Below are positions 12,615-22,756 of a stretch of DNA of 64,000 nt, piece after piece. How positions within the stretch are numbered: the stretch's first letter is position 1; every line of letters starts with the position of its first letter. The stretch is from Gyrodactylus bullatarudis (lineage: Eukaryota; Platyhelminthes; Monogenea; Gyrodactylidea; Gyrodactylidae): contig SSNU01000327.1 in assembly GCA_012064415.1 (NCBI GenBank), positions 399,984 to 463,983 on the forward strand. Direction: 5' to 3'. Both the position numbers and the translations under genes were made by a program. The notes under the pieces were generated by a model. That model saw nothing but the letters and a program-made list of their open reading frames with translations, was not told where the DNA came from and made no database searches.

Positions 12615-14905
12615 TTAGAGACCTTTACGATCGCTCTCGATAACCTCATTTATCCAATCCTTATAGGAGGCGACATTTGTATAGATTCCAGGATATTTAT
12701 TTCCGCAAGCATAACCGAATGATACAATACCACTGACCTGGTAACGATTAGTCTCATGATTCATGCACATTAACGGTCCACCTGAATCGAACTATTAGAT
12801 GAAAAATGTTTTTTATTATTTATTCCAAACAAAATTGAATCCTTCTCACTTGACAAGAATCCTTGCCTTCACTACCAGCACAAAACATTGTATCAACAAA
12901 TGTTGATTCCGACAAATAAGTTGGTAACCATATCTTTTTGATGCAATCGTGATAATCAAGAATGGGGATAGCAACGTGGTTTGGAACCTCTTGGATTTTT
13001 CCATCTAATATTAATTATAACGAAAATCAGTACATTGGTAAATATAAATGTTGTTTTCATCGCTATACTTTATAGTAGACACATAAGCATTTAATATAAC
13101 AACGAAAAGTACACCTATGGAAATATCTCGTCACAATTTAATTTATTTTATTGTGTTGATTGGTTAAGTATTCATTCATAAATAAAAACATACGTGTAAC
13201 CTCATGACCCCAACCGGCAACGTAGCATATCTCTCCGGATACAATTTCTGATTCTTTGTCTGGTAAGCAAGCTGGTTGAATGTACTTGTTGAATTCAATT
13301 GGCTTCTCCAATTTCAAAAGTGCAATATCACGATCAAGTGCTTGGAAGGTTATTACTATGAGTTACCTGAGGCTGTGAAATTCAAAACGATTCTCGATAC
13401 TTTACGAATATCTTCATGAACATCTGGAAAACGAATCTCATGTTCTCCCAAAATTACTAGGTAGTCATCGGGATCTGAGGAAAGGTTGTCATGAATATCC
13501 TTTCTGAAAAATGAGTTATTATTAAGAGAATCTCATCTCTATAATAAGCTGTTGAGATTATACTGTGTTTTTGTGACTGAAATATTCACGTAAATTTTCA
13601 AATACGTCCGAAAATCCACTTAAAATCATATTTGGAAAATTAGAAAAAAGATATATTTGGGCCATATGTACATTTCACAAAGCATCATCAGTGGCAATAC
13701 TTTAAAAATGATATAAGTTGAGAATTCATTCAAAATAATATTTTACAAATTATGAAAGAAATAGTAAATGTCAAAGAAGAATATAATGTAAGCTAAAACA
13801 CACCAAAACTCTCCAATAAGTAGCAACAGTGGAGAGAAAAGTGAAAAAGCCAAGGTAGTTGAAGATTATACGAATAGTTTTTTCTTACCTTGGCCTATGT
13901 GAGCTTTTTCCCTTTTCTCTCCACTGTTGCTACTTATTGGAGAGTTTTGGTGTTTTTTTAGCTTACATTATATTCTTCTTTGACATTTACTATTTCTTTC
14001 ATAATTTGTAAAATATTATTTTGAATGAATTCTCAACTTATATCATTTTTAAAGTATTGCCACTGATGATGCTTTGTGAAATGCACATATGGCCCAAATA
14101 TATCTTTTTTCTAATTTTCCAAATACTGTGTTTCATTCATAATTTTATTTATACGTAGTTAATTTTGTAAATATACTCACAAGTAGATAGTCATTAGTTT
14201 ATTAAATAATTGAATAACAAGTGTATATTTAGAATTAACTTTCCTACCTAAAGCAATGTTGGGCAGAAAGAATCCATTGATCCGAAATCAATGTACCACC
14301 GCACAAATGCTCGCTCAAATCTTCAACGACTCCACTCGATCGGGCAAACATTTTATAAATTTCATTAATCTCCCTTTCAAGATCTGGATCTGAAAACATA
14401 CGTAGTTTCAGATAACTTTATGTTTCATATTTCCCCGGGATGGAGAGCTCACTTTGTTTGATGATCTCCTCGAATTCATCCTTGGTCTAGATATCAAAAA
14501 AAGGAAATCATCAACTCTTCATATTTTAAAACCGACGTACCATTTGGAAGCTGGCTCTTTTTCGCAGAGTACTCGGAGTAGGTCTTTCTCTTTTCTTCAA
14601 ATAAATTGAGACAAGCCAAGGCCATTCTCCGCGTCTTGATGCGGTACCGCCAATGATTCGTTTTGCGAAACGATTTTCAAAGCTATTCCGGCCACAGACA
14701 TCCTGCATTTCTGTAAAAGGACATTTAATTTTATTCCTATTTAACGTACCTTCTAATACTGTACTCTGTCCAAGCTTGAAAATCACAATTGAATTTAATT
14801 GAAGGTGAATTCGAAATTAGGATGTACGACACTCACGATTAAAGCTAAGCAGAATACTGAAAATATTACGATCCAAGTCTGGAGAGAAGGAAAATTTTTA
14901 AACAT
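12615..14905 (-). CDS. Secreted trypsin-like serine protease, paralog 2
   Basis: Exons: 14905-14837, 14774-14750, 14710-14541, 14486-14453, 14389-14248, 13503-13367, 13340-13194, 13004-12850, 12791-12615, giving 351 residues. The start gives a signal peptide directly in frame with the hydrophobic stretch [12 protein letters not shown]. Activation is expected after Arg49 at AKR/IIGG. The triad is His144 (LSAQHC), Asp197 (RDIALLKL) and Ser296 (FDSGGP), with a trypsin-type Asp six residues before Ser. Like its neighbour it has a long Lys/Glu-rich insertion before CGG and Phe in place of Gly193, while Gly216 and Gly226 are kept. Most exon phases and boundaries match paralog 1, showing tandem duplication. 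At 13341-13366 a 26-nt GT..AG gap must be removed or the frame breaks. A 495-bp foldback occupies the intron between 13504 and 14247. If the 26-nt gap is not spliced, this copy is a pseudogene. Confidence 0.8.
13630..14124. repeat. Long near-perfect inverted repeat in a protease intron
   Basis: The left arm (13630-13858) and the right arm (13887-14124) are almost exact reverse complements around a loop of about 28 bases. Shared blocks include ACTCTCCAATAAGTAGCAAC against GTTGCTACTTATTGGAGAGT. Differences are a few substitutions and short indels. The element lies in the intron between the His exon and the following exon of protease paralog 2, so the pre-mRNA would carry a hairpin with about 230 base pairs. 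The near identity of the arms implies recent insertion or ongoing arm conversion. Confidence 0.85.
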
Positions 14906-15761
14906 GTTTTACAGCTTACAACGAAGAATTATACCTTGTAATTAACAAAAGAATGAGGGTACCAAATAGTTCTTTAGCTTGATTGAACATTAGTTCGTTT
15001 GATCATGCATAGACGATTCTATAGATGAAGTAACATCGAGTTCCTTAAGCATAAATTAAGAGGGATTGCTCTGCTAATTTGTACTACAGAGGGAATAAAT
15101 CGCATAGACCAGCTGTATGCTAAATAATTTTATGATCCTAAATCTTTTTACCTTTTACATAAAATTATACACATTTTAGTAGGAATTGAAGATAAATAAA
15201 TCAAAATAATTTACAGTTTCTCAAAAGAGGGTGGCCATTGAGTTTCGGTTCCGACTAAATCAATTAGCAGAGCAAACCCAGCTAGTTCGTTCGGAAAAGA
15301 TTAAAACTATTCATGATATTCAACCTTGGAGTCTCTGTATTCGACACTTCAATGAAAGTGAATTCCATAATTAAATTTATGAGTTTTCTGAGTCCTCTCC
15401 CTAAAATTAATAAAGCTGATTTTTATTCAGTAAAAAAATAAATATGATATCTCCAATCATTCATTATTCAAACTAATGAGGGATCCTTCTTTTCTTCCTA
15501 ATCAACCAGATGAATTCATTTGAACTCTGAGAACTGATCAGAATGAAAAGATAACAAGGAATTCACTTGTCTATCCTGTTCTGCGTTTTTATTTGAATAA
15601 TTAATCTAATCAATGTATCTGTTCTCTACTGGAATCAATATACAGTTCAGCCTATCATTCTTCCTTCAATTTGAATGATAACAAAAATTTATTATAATTT
15701 AAATTCCTTTATTGATTCCTCCTTTTGCTTTATTCAATGTAGGAAAGTATAAAAAAAGTTT

Positions 15762-16118
15762 CTAGAAATATTTCGTTCTAGGTGCTTAAGTAATATATCC
15801 TACAGGAACGTCTTATTTGGTAATGGATTAGTCCATGTCGCTGAATGTTACAGCTTACTAATGGATCCCACCGAGACTAGGCGCGTTTCGTCCTCTTTTG
15901 GACTTGTCAGTATGTCACAACCTGGGATTTGAATCTGTAGTCCAATGTTCAATCCACTCGTCCAACATCCCATGCAATGCTTTGTGAGTTTCTTACGTAC
16001 CAGTCTCGGTGGGATCCATTAGTAAGCTGTAACATTCAGCGACATGGGCTAATTCATTACCAAATAAGACGTCCCTGTGGGATATATTACTTAAGCACCT
16101 AGAACGAAATATTTCTAG
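15762..16118 (-). mobile_element. Foldback element with tRNA-like head and degenerate hammerhead motif
   Basis: Outer arms 15762-15888 and 16002-16118 are near-identical reverse complements. The central part, read on the minus strand, starts with an A-box-like TGGACGAGTGG (near 15956-15966) and a B-box-like GATTCAAATCC (near 15925-15935), followed by a hammerhead-type core: CUGACAA, a GUCC/GGAC stem with a six-base loop, GAAAC, and GUC about ten bases on. An outer stem I can form from AUCCCA and UGGGAU. Gly 8 of the core is A here, so activity is unlikely. The order tRNA-like promoter then ribozyme resembles the Sm-alpha SINE of schistosomes; the comparison is from general knowledge. Confidence 0.6.
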
Positions 16119-16171
16119 TAACCTTTGTAAGTATAGGTGCTGCACTATTCATTAGTATAAAAAAGGGTTTA

Positions 16172-16402
16172 GATTAACCCTTGAACTTTAGATTCAAATG
16201 CTACACCAATTTTTAAAAATATTTTCGAACCATTATAGCTCTATTTTAGTAGATTTCTGGATGAATTAAAGTTTAAATTCAAGCCCAAAATGGGAATTTG
16301 CATTAGTACTATTTTTGACAAAAGTAATATTTAATATTTTCATAGCTAAATTGTGTGTTATATGAATATTATGAAATAATCTCGGCACCGAAAGAGCTTA
16401 AG
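16172..16402. mobile_element. Diverged TTAA-flanked MITE, second copy
   Basis: This is a diverged relative of the element at 3831-4051, in the same orientation. It shares ATTAAAGTTTAAATT, AAGCCCA, TTGCATTAGTA and the end block TCTCGGCACCGAAAG, and it is bounded by TTAA at both sides. It is non-coding. Confidence 0.55.
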
Positions 16403-19400
16403 CGGCAGTATCAAAGTTCCATTTTTAGTAAAAAAATTTGATATTATTCCTTTCAAATAATCAAGACTTCGAGGCTTTTGACAGAAATAGTTAATCAATA
16501 AGACTCAATAGCCAGTACATAAATAGTTTTTGGACCGTATGTTTTTATATATATCGTTTGAATTCTCCTTAAGACCCAGACTAGAAATTGATAATTTACA
16601 AAATCTATATCTACTGTACATTATTCCAGAAGAATCTGATATTCATTGTTCGTATTTTAGACAGATAAGATACAGGGACATTTCACTAAGAGAGACCTGA
16701 ATCAACTGAATCTAATGAATAGGTTAACAATGAACGAACATTAGTAAGGAGTGTTAATGACACGTAGAATGAATTTTCTTCCAAATGAGATTGAAATCCG
16801 GATTTTTTTTCATGATAGACATTTTAGTCTTATTAAAGTAGTGAGGAAATCAAAGATACTTTGGGATACTAAGCTCTATCAATAAACATATTTATGATCT
16901 TCATAAAATTCTGAATTCAATTCTCGTTATTTCAAATAAAAAGTTAATCCAAATTCAGCCAAAAACTATTCGAGCTTTGGTAGTTGGATGGAAAAATAAA
17001 TTAAAAATTGATCGAAATATCCTGTCACAAAAGCATCAGAGCGATTCACCTTTGACTTTAATTTTAAACGCTTCACTACATGCAAGCCGGATGAACTTGT
17101 AAAAGGAAACAGAAAAATTACCTTATGTTAACCAGAGCGCCTAGTTTTTAGAGAAACGAAAAGCCGAAACAGCCAATAAAAATTGGTTATTAAATTCAAA
17201 CATCAAAGCTTCTCTGCGATTAATACCAGATAAATGTAAAGTTTACTTTTCGAACTTTGACAACACTATCAGTTCTTTTATTCTTGAGTGGATCGGTCGT
17301 CACGCATTCAATTAAATGGCCATATAACACCCAAAATATCCGTATTAAATCTTCGAAATTGATGAGTATTTGGTGCATTTCAAAATTCAAAATTGGCCTA
17401 ATTTTGGTCTAATTTCCACAACATATTGCCTCATTTCATCATGCAATTCAAAATATTAATTTTTCTTACTTTCCAGAGAAAAATATTGAGTTTTTATGAG
17501 TATAAATAATCTTCATTTCAACTAGATTTACATGGCTTAATTTTAGTCAGATTGAATTGTTTTCAGTAGTTACTCTTATATGAAGTTTAAAGTGAAATTT
17601 CAAAAGTCTTTCATCCTTTAGAGTAATAATTTCCTTGGATAAGTAAGCAAATATTTATTCTATCTCTATAGTTTCCAGTAGTGATAGTGGGGAAGTTGGT
17701 CTGATATTATTTTTTTGAGTGAAACAATCATCAAAATTAAACTTGGAGTCTTTCCAAATATTGAGCAACTGGATGGAAAAATATTCCTCCTCTCATGTTG
17801 ACAAAATAGAGTTTATCAGTCCCCGGAGAAATTTATTCATATCATTTTAGATATTATCAGAAAAAGACAAAGTTTTATACCAATACAACAAAAAATACTT
17901 CCTAACCAAAATGAAAACTGAGAGAATCATCAGTAGAGTGAATTCCCACTATGAATTATAAGTTAACTGAGTTTAGACGACGTTGAATCAGAATATGGGC
18001 TTTATTTTTGATGTTTTAGAATCTGTTTACTACCTGTAAGGGAATTTCCCATGATTAAATGTAGAAAAACGTTTCATGATAATTTCAGAGTATAACGATG
18101 GTTCTTGTGATATTTGAGAAAATCAAAAAATAATTTAAAGGCTCTTCTTAATGAACCTAATCTTGAAAGTTGTAGTTAAATATTTAATTGTTAGACTATG
18201 GTCAACTATGGAAGTTAAATTCGATAAATTAGCTGACCAAATGTTCTCTTTGATGATTTTAAACACATCTACTGTTAGAATAGCAGCATTTAGGTAAAGT
18301 TCTACAATCAATTGATATCTCATATCAGGAATACATAATTTTAACTAGAAATAGATTTTAATTTAAGAACCAGCCTACATTCAAGTAGCCTTGTGAAAAT
18401 ATGACAACTTTCTAACACGTATTTTCTTACGCTAGGTGTCTATGTCTAAAATTCAAAGGTGAACAAATGATGTGCTGTTTCTGTGAAAAAAGTAAATATC
18501 GTTTCAGATTTAGGCAAAGTTATTTCGTAAAAATTCTGATCGAGAGTCCTAAGTGAATCTGACGAATTTCAAATTCAAATTTAAAAATTAATTCAGTGTA
18601 TAATTAAGAAAGATCCAATGGAATTAATTTTAGTAAAGTGTCTATGAAATTCAAACTAATTTTAACCAATATTATATTCAAAACCTACTCTAGTGAAGAT
18701 TCAGATGAAATTTTCCCATGTAATCATAGTTGTTCCAAATATTTCTATAAAAAGGAAATAAGATTTTTAAATTACCATTTAGTATATACTTGAATTCAGT
18801 TCCTTTTTGTTTTTGGATTATCTTTACAGAATCAAAAATTTGCTCTATTCAAATTCAAGCACTTTCAATGTTTGCCTTTTGTATCAAATTGGCTTGTACA
18901 TACTTTTTAAAAAGAAACCCTTCAAGTAAATAAATCAAATTTCGTAAGACTGGTGAAGGATTTATTTCAATTGAGAAAAAAAATAGTGATTTTGGAATAT
19001 CACAGAGGTTATTTAGACAAAATCCCATTCAAGTTTTGTATTAATAGTGAAAATTATTTGAAAACTTTACTCACTCTCATATTTTCCTTCCTTGATCACT
19101 CAGTAAGAGAGAGGGACGTTTTATATTGTGATTTTTTGTTCAAAAACATTTAGACGCATTCTGATTGGTTCTTGAATTTATAACGAAAATCTTTGCTCAA
19201 AAATATAATTATATCCATCCAATTTTGTTTTTGTCTTCCTGATGCCAAGATTAGAAACAAAAATGTGGGGATTTTCTTTTGAGACTTGGAGATTACATCA
19301 AAAGATTAATTTATTGCATTTTATATCTCTTGCTTGTTTAATAATTTCTCGATTCCAATAAATTAATAACCTTACTACTGTGTGTTTTGAAAAAAATATA

Positions 19401-19704
19401 TAAATATATCTCTTTCTCTTTGTTTCTATTGCGCCTAAAAAACTGTATAGGAATAATGGAAAAAAGATATTTTGATGTATTCACTGAGTTACAGTGTTCA
19501 GTTAATATCAACTCTATTGACTCTGTAGTTATTATTGAAACAAATTTAAAAGATTCAAAAGAGTAATTAATACTTGAGAAATAGGAAATGTTTATAAATA
19601 AATCAGATTTTAAAACACGCAAAAATTCGTTTTAATTCTATTCTGTTAAACTTTTATTTTTGATTAGAATTATAGAATGATTCATCAATTGTTTGTAAAG
19701 CTAA

Positions 19705-20412
19705 TTGACATGAAATTGGGAATCTATGATTTTTACAGAAATCTCGAGAATTGGAATTTTTCAAAGATTTTGGAATCCTACTAATGTTGCCCACTTTTAT
19801 CATATGAAGAAAAAAATACTGAAAAAAATTATTTTAATGAAAAATATGGCCATTTTTCAAATTTCAAATTTTTGCCAAAATCCCATTTTTTCGAACTTTG
19901 AACTGAAAATTTTTAATGATTTGAATGTTGAAGGGTGATCAAAAGAGTTTCTTCAAGATCAGGATTAGACAAGAAAATCAATTCAACTGAATCTTATCTA
20001 ATGCCTTATTATCGTTTGGGAGTTGAAATTCAATTTTTGATCATTTTCACTACTTGAAAATCAATGGAATTTCGATAATTCAGAATCTCGCGAAAAATAG
20101 GGTAACTGTCGGTAATTTGACAGTGCTAGTCAGCTTTCTTGTCTAATCTTGATTCTGAAAAATCTCTTTTGATCAACCTTTAACTTTCAAATCAATAAAA
20201 ATTTTCGGTTCAAAGTTCGAAAAAATGAGATTTTGGCAAAAATTTGAAAAATAGCCATATTTTTCATAAAAATAATTTTTTTAAGGATTTTTTCTCCAAC
20301 TGGTGAAAGTGGGTAACATGAGTAGGATTCCAGAAAATCTTCTACCTATTCGAATTTTTGGTCAAAAAATCGAAATTTTTGTAAATATCATAGATTCCCA
20401 TCTTCATATCAA
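19705..20412. repeat. Large family A foldback element
   Basis: Left arm 19705-19973 and right arm 20139-20412 are reverse complements of high identity, separated by about 165 bases of unique loop. The outer tips read TTGACATGAAATTGGGAATC and its inverse. The arms carry the family landmarks: ATCATAGATTCCC, GAATCCTACT, AAAGTTCGAAAAAATG and the inner block GATCAAAAGAG. No protein is encoded. Confidence 0.8.
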
Positions 20413-20665
20413 CCAATTTTATGTGACGTGTAAGCTTCAAACGGTCTGTTATTGACTGAAAAATAGAGCATTTTCAGAATTGAGAGAAAAATTTGTATTT
20501 CTTTCAAGGGTTAAGAATATCCAGGAATTAAGTTTACCAACAAAAAATAAAATTTAATTGAGACTAATCTTGATTTCTCAGAAAATATTTCTTTTAATTC
20601 TCAAAGCTAATTAAGCTTCTTCCCTTTTTTGATTATTCCGAGAGACGATGGACGTCTAGTTCATT
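20413..20665 (+). repeat. Dispersed repeat, copy 1
   Basis: A stretch of about 250 bases directly beyond the foldback that recurs in the same orientation at 40155-40385, sharing for example TTGAGACTAATCTTGATTTC-type sequence, AATTCTCAAAGCTAATTA and CCGAGAGAC. It is non-coding and its class is unknown. Confidence 0.6.
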
Positions 20666-21929
20666 TATTTTTTGAATGAAAAAATAAAAATATTCCAAGT
20701 ATACTCACAAAGTAATAAGATTTGATTAAAGATGATATTAAGCCCAACAAGACATGTATGAAATTGTTGTTCTTTGCTATGCATAGTTCTGTATCATGCT
20801 CAGTCTTTGGTCTTGAACACAATAACTCAAAGACTTCCAATAATAATTTGGTTTAAACGATAACAGAGTTTTATATTTGTTTAAATACATACACTTTTTT
20901 GTAACTCCTATATCACGTGTGTTCTATACTATCGATAACAACTCTAACAAAAAGAGAAATGATTCGTTTAAAGAATCAGAAAAAATACTGAGTCTATTAA
21001 TGCTATTCTTTCACATAGTAAATTTTTGTATTTCAGGGCCAGGGGAAGAAGCTTTGGTAAACGGTTGGCTATATTCCAATTAAGTCTACTTTTATTAATT
21101 TCTATTCAGGGCCACTTTATTTATGGTCACTTTCAATTGGTTCAGTTGGGTTACTTGGAAAATTCTCTAATGAAAAATGGTATCGCCTTCGCATTAAGTT
21201 TAAATCAAATCATAAAAGCTAAGTCATATAAAGAGAATTTACTGTTTTAAAAAAAACTAAATATTTGTCTTTGAATCAGTAGAAGTATTCATTTCTTAGA
21301 TAAAATTTCTACTGGTTCAGATAAAAGTTTTGAAGATGCTCCGCACTATTTTCCACCAAATCGGGAAGAACACGAATCTTAACATGAGACGAAAAGTTGA
21401 AAAAACTAAAGAAAATCTCACGTGGAGCAGTCAAAGTTTTGTATTTAAATTTCAACTTTTGGCTTGAAATTTCTACCGATATAAAAGATATAATTTCATT
21501 AAATATATGGGGCATTTCCGAAATTGAAAATATTAAAAACTCATTTCAATGTGAGAAAATATTCATTTTTTAAATAGACTTTTCATAATAAAAACAAAAA
21601 AATGCACTCTGGAAATGAAATAACCGATTAAAATTGCTGGATTATAATAACTTTTTTTCTAACTAGCAGAGGTGTGTGTTCATTGAAGCTAACACTGTTC
21701 AATTCCAATAGATAAACTAGAATCTATATTTTAAAAGGCTCAAATATAAAGGAGTTCCGAGTCAGATTAAAAAGATAAAAATGTTGCTAAAATAAGAAAT
21801 GGAATAGAGTTAAAAACTCAGTCCAATTAAATTTTGAAACTTGTAGAAAACTTTAACGAAAAGCTTTAACACGATTTCCTTTTTTGACTTTCATTCAGAT
21901 AAAATGAATTTTTGAAATTCTCTTCTCTA

Positions 21930-22210
21930 GGAGGACGTAGAACTGAGGACTGACTAACATTTTAAACAGAAGAAATCATTCTTGAACTTGAAGATGGTTC
22001 CTTTTCAAATGCCTCAATGATTGAAGATCGGCCTGATTTCATCATCAACTAAAATCTTGCCTTCTACAAAGTTATAGTGCCATTTAAACACAGTAGCACG
22101 CTTTATTCGATCGCCAAAACAAGATTCGAGTTTACTGAAAGTCTCTGGTGCTCCAGTTTTCTGTAGAAACTCATAGGCAATCAACTTTCGGATATCCTTA
22201 GTATCAAAAA
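21930..22210 (-). pseudogene. Mariner-type transposase remnant (N-terminal HTH)
   Basis: Read from about 22205 downward the frame gives KDIRKLIAYEFLQKTGAPE, then a region containing GDRIKRATVFKWHYNF and EGKILVDDEIRP, ending at a stop at 22014. This has the layout of the first helix-turn-helix of mariner transposases (as in the SETMAR DNA-binding half): a helix, a Trp-x-x-x-Phe near the end, then a Gly-Lys and Asp/Glu-Asp/Glu-x-Arg linker. After a frameshift near 22030 a second piece resembling the following helix domain continues to about 21930 and has its own stop. No ATG and no catalytic DDD domain is visible, so this is a dead 5' fragment. It lies about 0.5 kb upstream of the receptor gene. 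Family recognition is by eye. Confidence 0.6.
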
Positions 22211-22756
22211 TATATAATTTGTTAATTTAAAGTGAATTTTTGATTATCTCAATACTGTAATATTTGATATTACCAAATGCCAAGTTAATTTTTCAATCTT
22301 GCCAGTTTTTTTTGAAGAAGAAGAACGGTGCTTTATAGTTTAGTCTTGTAGCAATAATGCATTCAAATCGCCATTATTTAGGAATAAAATCTCTTCTTTC
22401 TCGCTTGGATGGGCGATAAAATAAACTTGAGTAATCCTCAAACTTATGTTTGGACTGGCTCTTTTAATTCAAGATATCAATTGGCGAAAATCAATTAATA
22501 GTCCATTCGAGTGAAAATCTCATAAAACTCCATCTTGAGTGTCTATTCTAGAAAAAAAACTAGAATATTCCAACTTTTGTAAAACATATTAAGATTATTA
22601 TTAATAATTATCAAATGAATTCTTATTTACCCTCTGTTAATAATCAATACAAGCTTTAAAATATCTATACACAGTGCTTAGTATTTAAATCGTCAGAGAA
22701 AAGGGGTGTTCTCAAATTGATTTGAATAGACTATACTCTCAAGTGTGAGAATTTCC

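Larger units (their letters stand above)
14906..21929. other. Intergenic region with repeats
   Basis: I see no supportable gene in this stretch. It holds the foldback with tRNA-like and ribozyme-like core (15762-16118), a diverged TTAA-flanked MITE (16172-16402), a large family A foldback (19705-20412), and a dispersed repeat at 20413-20665 that recurs at 40155-40385. A short segment at 21036-21093 recurs at 23230-23280 inside the receptor gene. The other open frames are short, AT-driven and without domains. Confidence 0.5.
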
